Made by a program: the position numbers and the translations under genes
Assembly: GCA_947253615.1 (NCBI GenBank)
Contig: CAMYAA010000015.1
Span: 1 to 9,809 of the forward strand
From: an uncultured Sutterellaceae bacterium
Lineage (GTDB): Bacteria > Pseudomonadota > Gammaproteobacteria > Burkholderiales > Burkholderiaceae_F
Length of the DNA: 9,809 bases
Direction of reading: 5' to 3'
The notes under the pieces: generated by a model
What the model saw: only the letters and a program-made list of their open reading frames with translations
Told to the model about the DNA's origin: nothing
The model's database searches: none
In this document: positions 7,232-9,809 of the stretch, in pieces
Layout of the letters: every line of letters begins with the position of its first letter
How positions within the stretch are numbered: the stretch's first letter is position 1

Positions 7232-7918
7232 ATGAAAAAAGTTCTAATGATTATTCCCGCTCGTGGTGGTAGTAAAGGTATTCCTCGTAAGAACTTGGTG
7301 GAATTAGGAGGCTTTCCTCTTATTTCGTATGTGGTTCGATTGGCATTGTCCGCAGGACTTGATGCGGATGTGGTTGTCTCTACTGATGACGAAGAAATCA
7401 AAGAGGCCGCAGAAACGTTTGGTGCTTGGGTGCCTTTTGTCCGTCCGAGCGAGCTCGCAACCGATACGGCAACCACGTATGATGCTGTAAAGCATACGGT
7501 TGAAACCTTGTCTTCCATGGGGTACGTCTATGAGGACGTGATTCTTTTGCAACCCACACAGCCGTTTGTGACCCCGGAGTCCATTCGTGGGGCCTATGAA
7601 CTTTATTTGGAACACGATAAAGTTGGCGTTGCTGGGGTTTCATCAGTGATGGAGTCCCCTGTTTTGATGCGAACATTGGATAAAAATCATCAATTGACAG
7701 CTCTTTTGTCGGGATCTTCCTCAATTCGCCGTCAAGATATGCCGAAATACTATCGTGTGAATGGGGCAGTTTATGTGAACTCCGTTAAAGATATTTTGGC
7801 AGGCCCAGTGAGTTTTAATGACAATCCTTTGGGTTTTGAAATGAGAAGTGTGGAAGGATTTGATATTGACACACCATTAGATAGGCGTTTCGCTGATGTC
7901 ATTTTAGGAATTATCTAA
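7232..7918 (+). CDS. neuA: CMP-N-acetylneuraminate cytidylyltransferase NeuA
   Basis: Activates Neu5Ac with CTP to CMP-Neu5Ac, the donor used by sialyltransferases. The 228 residues cover the catalytic domain only, without the acetylhydrolase extension of E. coli NeuA. The nucleotide loop IPARGGSKGIPRKN (8-21) is intact, followed by STDD (50-53), LLQPTQP (105-111, where most family members read LLQPTSP), RRQDMPK (166-172), RVNGAVYV (175-182) and the metal-binding DIDTPLD (Asp211, Asp213). The start is ATG 7232, five bases after neuC ends and preceded by GGAG at 7218-7221. An in-frame ATG at 7184 inside neuC would add 16 residues (ADAITKKIKVWRLIP) unlike any family N-terminus, since these proteins begin immediately before the IPARGGSK loop. 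The next gene follows after three bases. Confidence 0.93.
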   Translation: MKKVLMIIPARGGSKGIPRKNLVELGGFPLISYVVRLALSAGLDADVVVSTDDEEIKEAAETFGAWVPFVRPSELATDTATTYDAVKHTVETLSSMGYVYEDVILLQPTQPFVTPESIRGAYELYLEHDKVGVAGVSSVMESPVLMRTLDKNHQLTALLSGSSSIRRQDMPKYYRVNGAVYVNSVKDILAGPVSFNDNPLGFEMRSVEGFDIDTPLDRRFADVILGII

Positions 7919-7921
7919 GCC

Positions 7922-9103
7922 ATGCGGTCACTTTTTATCTGCGTTACACAGTTTCAGGTACTCGCTGCGCTCTCTTTTATGAAGGCTCCGGAAAATGAAG
8001 GCAAGGTGGTGGACCTTGTTTTGGTACCGCCAATTGCTCAAGAAACTCGTTGGTTAACGTGGTTAAAAGCAGTGGGTTGTTTTGCCCGTATTTATCGTTT
8101 AGCTTCGGCATATACAAAGCTGATAGAAAAGCGAGATGTGCTCCATCCTAAAAAATTCCAGGATTGTTATTACGGTTATCAAGACTATCTTTTAGGTTTA
8201 GGAAAGAAGAAAAGAGTTTTGACGCGAGTTTTATCTCGTACTCAATATCAGAGTACTGAGGCTGTTAGGCTCTCGGACTATCATCAGATTATTTTTGGGT
8301 CACCAAATCCCTTAACTCAAGAACTCATTAGCATTGTTCGAAGGGTTAATCCAATGGTGGAGCTTTATGGCCTTGATGAGGGGTTGGGATCCTATTTGCC
8401 GCGGGCTTTCGAGATGTACCCGGAGCTGAAAGGTGTTTATTTGTTTGAGTCTGAACTTGCACGAGTAAAGTTCCCGGTTTTTCCTTTAGGGAAGCTTGAT
8501 CGTCCTGAAATGCACTCGGTTTGGGACGCTATGAACCAGGCTTTTGGTGATGTACTCCCCGAGATCCATCCTGGGATGCTCTTTTTCGATCAATGGTTGG
8601 ATATGCCTTGGACTCAAGATCTGAATCCTCAGGATTGGAAGTCTCGTCCCTATATTTGCTATAAAGACCATCTCATTGACGAGCTCCGATCGGTTTTTTC
8701 GCAGCACGCAAAGGGGTTGATGTACGTTCCCCATCCGTTGCAAACCAAAGAGGCGACGGATCATTATCGTGCTCAAGGCTTCGAGGTTTTGAACCCAGAA
8801 TGTCCATTTCCTTTTGAGTTCAATTGGTTTAATCCGAAGAATAAAGCTGCTTTAGAAAGCCAAGATCCATTCTGGTGCCTTACGGTATACTCCAGTGCGG
8901 TTGTGATGCCCTTTATCACCATGAGTCAGCCCAAGGATTTGCGCGCTGTCTTTTTAATGGAATGCTTTAAAGAGGCCAAGGTTATTGATCATTACGGGAT
9001 CGATGACTCGGTCTATGATTTACTTGAACGAATTGTGGCTCGCTATCCAGAGTCGATTTTTATGCCAAAAACTGAGGCGGAACTTGAGTCTTTGTTTCAC
9101 TAA
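7922..9103 (+). CDS. Sialyltransferase-like GT-B glycosyltransferase (GT52/GT38-related)
   Basis: Probably transfers sialic acid from CMP-Neu5Ac to a lipooligosaccharide, capsule or other surface glycan at the cytoplasmic face of the inner membrane. The 393 residues start with a Rossmann-type strand, SLFICVTQFQVLAAL (3-17), resembling the CxTxxQ opening of bacterial GT52 and polysialyltransferase proteins. The two motifs shared by bacterial GT-B sialyltransferases are visible: Asp152-Glu153-Gly154 in YGLDEGLGSY (catalytic base region) and His271-Pro272 in YVPHPLQ (CMP binding). A Ser-Ser pair follows at 324-325 (VYSSAVVMP). No signal peptide or membrane helix is seen. It is the last gene of the neu operon, with AGGA at 7906-7909 as ribosome binding site, and a terminator follows. 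Its composition is locally AT-rich: 8161-8220 has 18 G/C of 60. Linkage type (alpha-2,3, alpha-2,8) and mono- or polysialyl activity cannot be told from sequence. Confidence 0.8.
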   Translation: MRSLFICVTQFQVLAALSFMKAPENEGKVVDLVLVPPIAQETRWLTWLKAVGCFARIYRLASAYTKLIEKRDVLHPKKFQDCYYGYQDYLLGLGKKKRVLTRVLSRTQYQSTEAVRLSDYHQIIFGSPNPLTQELISIVRRVNPMVELYGLDEGLGSYLPRAFEMYPELKGVYLFESELARVKFPVFPLGKLDRPEMHSVWDAMNQAFGDVLPEIHPGMLFFDQWLDMPWTQDLNPQDWKSRPYICYKDHLIDELRSVFSQHAKGLMYVPHPLQTKEATDHYRAQGFEVLNPECPFPFEFNWFNPKNKAALESQDPFWCLTVYSSAVVMPFITMSQPKDLRAVFLMECFKEAKVIDHYGIDDSVYDLLERIVARYPESIFMPKTEAELESLFH

Positions 9104-9128
9104 CAAAAGAGAAAGCTTGAGCTGAGTT

Positions 9129-9156
9129 GGGACGCATTGGCGTCCCGATTTGTTTT
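9129..9156 (+). terminator. Intrinsic terminator of the sialic acid operon
   Basis: GGGACGC (9129-9135), loop ATTG and GCGTCCC (9140-9146) form a perfect 7-bp stem with a tetraloop, followed by the T-rich tail GATTTGTTTT (9147-9156). It lies 25 bases after the last gene of the operon. The rest of the gap to 9244 shows only a GGCGC repeat around 9161-9175 and a TAAAAT hexamer at 9195-9200 with no good -35 partner. Confidence 0.85.
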
Positions 9157-9244
9157 AGGGGGCGCGAAAAGGCGCAGACTTATGCTAAAACGATTAAAAT
9201 CCGCCATTACTCTTTAAGAGCTTTTCAACGTATTTACTCTCGTT

Positions 9245-9759
9245 ATGACGATATCGGCTTTATTAACTTCTCCCTTCCCAACGCTTCAAATGCTCGAGGA
9301 CTACCTCACGAGCTTAGGGGCTAATGCTGCTCACCAGCGTCGACTTTGGCGTGCCTGGTTGGGGTTAGGGGATTGGTCGGCGTTAAATACGAAGAAGCTC
9401 TCACTGCCCAAAGCTGTGATTGAGGCTGTGCCAGGAATTCGTGCTTTTTTAGAGTCCGTTGCTCGTGTCCGTTCAACGCACCCTGGATCTGAACCGGAAA
9501 CGGCGCGTTTATTAGTCCAACTTTCGGACAATAAAACCGTGGAGTCGGTGCTTCTTCCTCGTCAAGGTGTTTGCGTATCCTCCCAGTTAGGATGCGCTGT
9601 CGGCTGCCGATTCTGTATGACTGGAAAGGGTGGCCTTTTGCGCCAATTGTCGGACTTGGAGATTGTGGCTCAGGTTGCCCTAGCGCGTGCTCAACGCCCG
9701 ACGACCAAGAAGGTCGTCTTCATGGGGATGGGAGAGCCGTCTCATAATCGTGAAGCAGT
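9245..9759 (+). CDS. RlmN-family radical SAM RNA methyltransferase, 5' part
   Basis: The visible 171 residues match the N-terminal half of the RlmN/Cfr family, radical SAM enzymes that methylate adenosine C2 in 23S rRNA A2503 and some tRNAs. A short helical N-terminal domain (about 12-70, with RRLWRAWLG) precedes the [4Fe-4S] motif CxxxCxxC at Cys117, Cys121 and Cys124 within [19 protein letters not shown], then [12 protein letters not shown] (157-168), which contains the SAM-binding GEP. The wording GCAVGCxFCMTG followed by LLRQL is, from memory, that of a second RlmN-like paralogue of beta- and gammaproteobacteria rather than of housekeeping RlmN, so I give no symbol. An in-frame stop at 9215-9217 makes ATG 9245 the earliest start, but no ribosome binding site precedes it. 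The frame continues into adapter at 9760; the C-terminal half, including the family's catalytic cysteine, is missing from this fragment. Confidence 0.88.
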
Positions 9760-9809
9760 CTGTCTCTTATACACATCTGACGCTGCCGACGATATGCAGT
9801 GTGTAGATC
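9760..9809 (+). other. Nextera library adapter (i5 side), not genomic
   Basis: Bases 9760-9778 are the reverse complement of the 19-bp Tn5 mosaic end, 9779-9792 continue into the read-1 adapter, 9793-9800 (TATGCAGT) occupy the i5 index position (reverse complement ACTGCATA, from memory index S506), and 9801-9809 begin the P5 sequence. The codons read through this part do not belong to the RlmN-like gene. Confidence 0.98.

Noticed and set aside
9161..9175. GGCGC repeated around GAAAA, possible hairpin or repeat element
   Set aside because: Only four or five bases per arm, one occurrence, and no T-run after it.
9127..9324. 65-codon forward reading frame after the sialyltransferase
   Set aside because: It begins inside the intrinsic terminator, has no family resemblance, and overlaps the well supported RlmN-like gene in another frame.

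Overview
The window is one 9.7 kb bacterial insert (48-9759) flanked at both ends by Illumina Nextera library sequence (1-47 and 9760-9809), so both edges are artificial cuts. No genomic conclusion should be drawn from the outer 47 and 50 bases. The organism is most likely a betaproteobacterium of the order Burkholderiales. The glnA-ntrB-ntrC order, the NtrB and NtrC protein motifs and a second-type RlmN-like protein all fit this. The moderate GC content and gene style suggest a gut-associated Sutterellaceae member (Sutterella/Parasutterella type). The family placement is inference, because there is no rRNA gene here.

Region 1 (48-4939) is a nitrogen-control block. A near-perfect sigma-54 promoter drives glnA (adenylylatable type I glutamine synthetase). 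A palindrome at the cut edge may be an NtrC enhancer site. A strong intrinsic terminator separates glnA from ntrB (sensor kinase) and ntrC (sigma-54 activator), which are translationally coupled. A 179-residue protein of unknown function overlaps the 3' end of ntrC and is probably co-transcribed.

Region 2 (about 4985-9156) is a compact sialic acid module with its own candidate sigma-70 promoter and a clean terminator: neuB, neuC, neuA and a GT-B sialyltransferase-like glycosyltransferase. In order these would make ManNAc from UDP-GlcNAc (NeuC), condense it with PEP to Neu5Ac (NeuB), activate it as CMP-Neu5Ac (NeuA) and transfer it to a surface glycan (the last gene). NeuB and NeuC look, from memory, most like the Campylobacter jejuni NeuB1/NeuC1 type used for lipooligosaccharide sialylation. 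The transferase carries the D/E-D/E-G and HP motifs of bacterial sialyltransferases but is divergent, and it is the most novel protein here.

Region 3 (9157-9759) holds the 5' part of a radical-SAM RlmN-like RNA methyltransferase, cut by the library edge.

The main point of interest is a host-mimicry type sialylation cassette placed directly behind the nitrogen regulatory operon, with no terminator evident between them. I saw no tRNA, rRNA, insertion sequence, integrase or CRISPR array.
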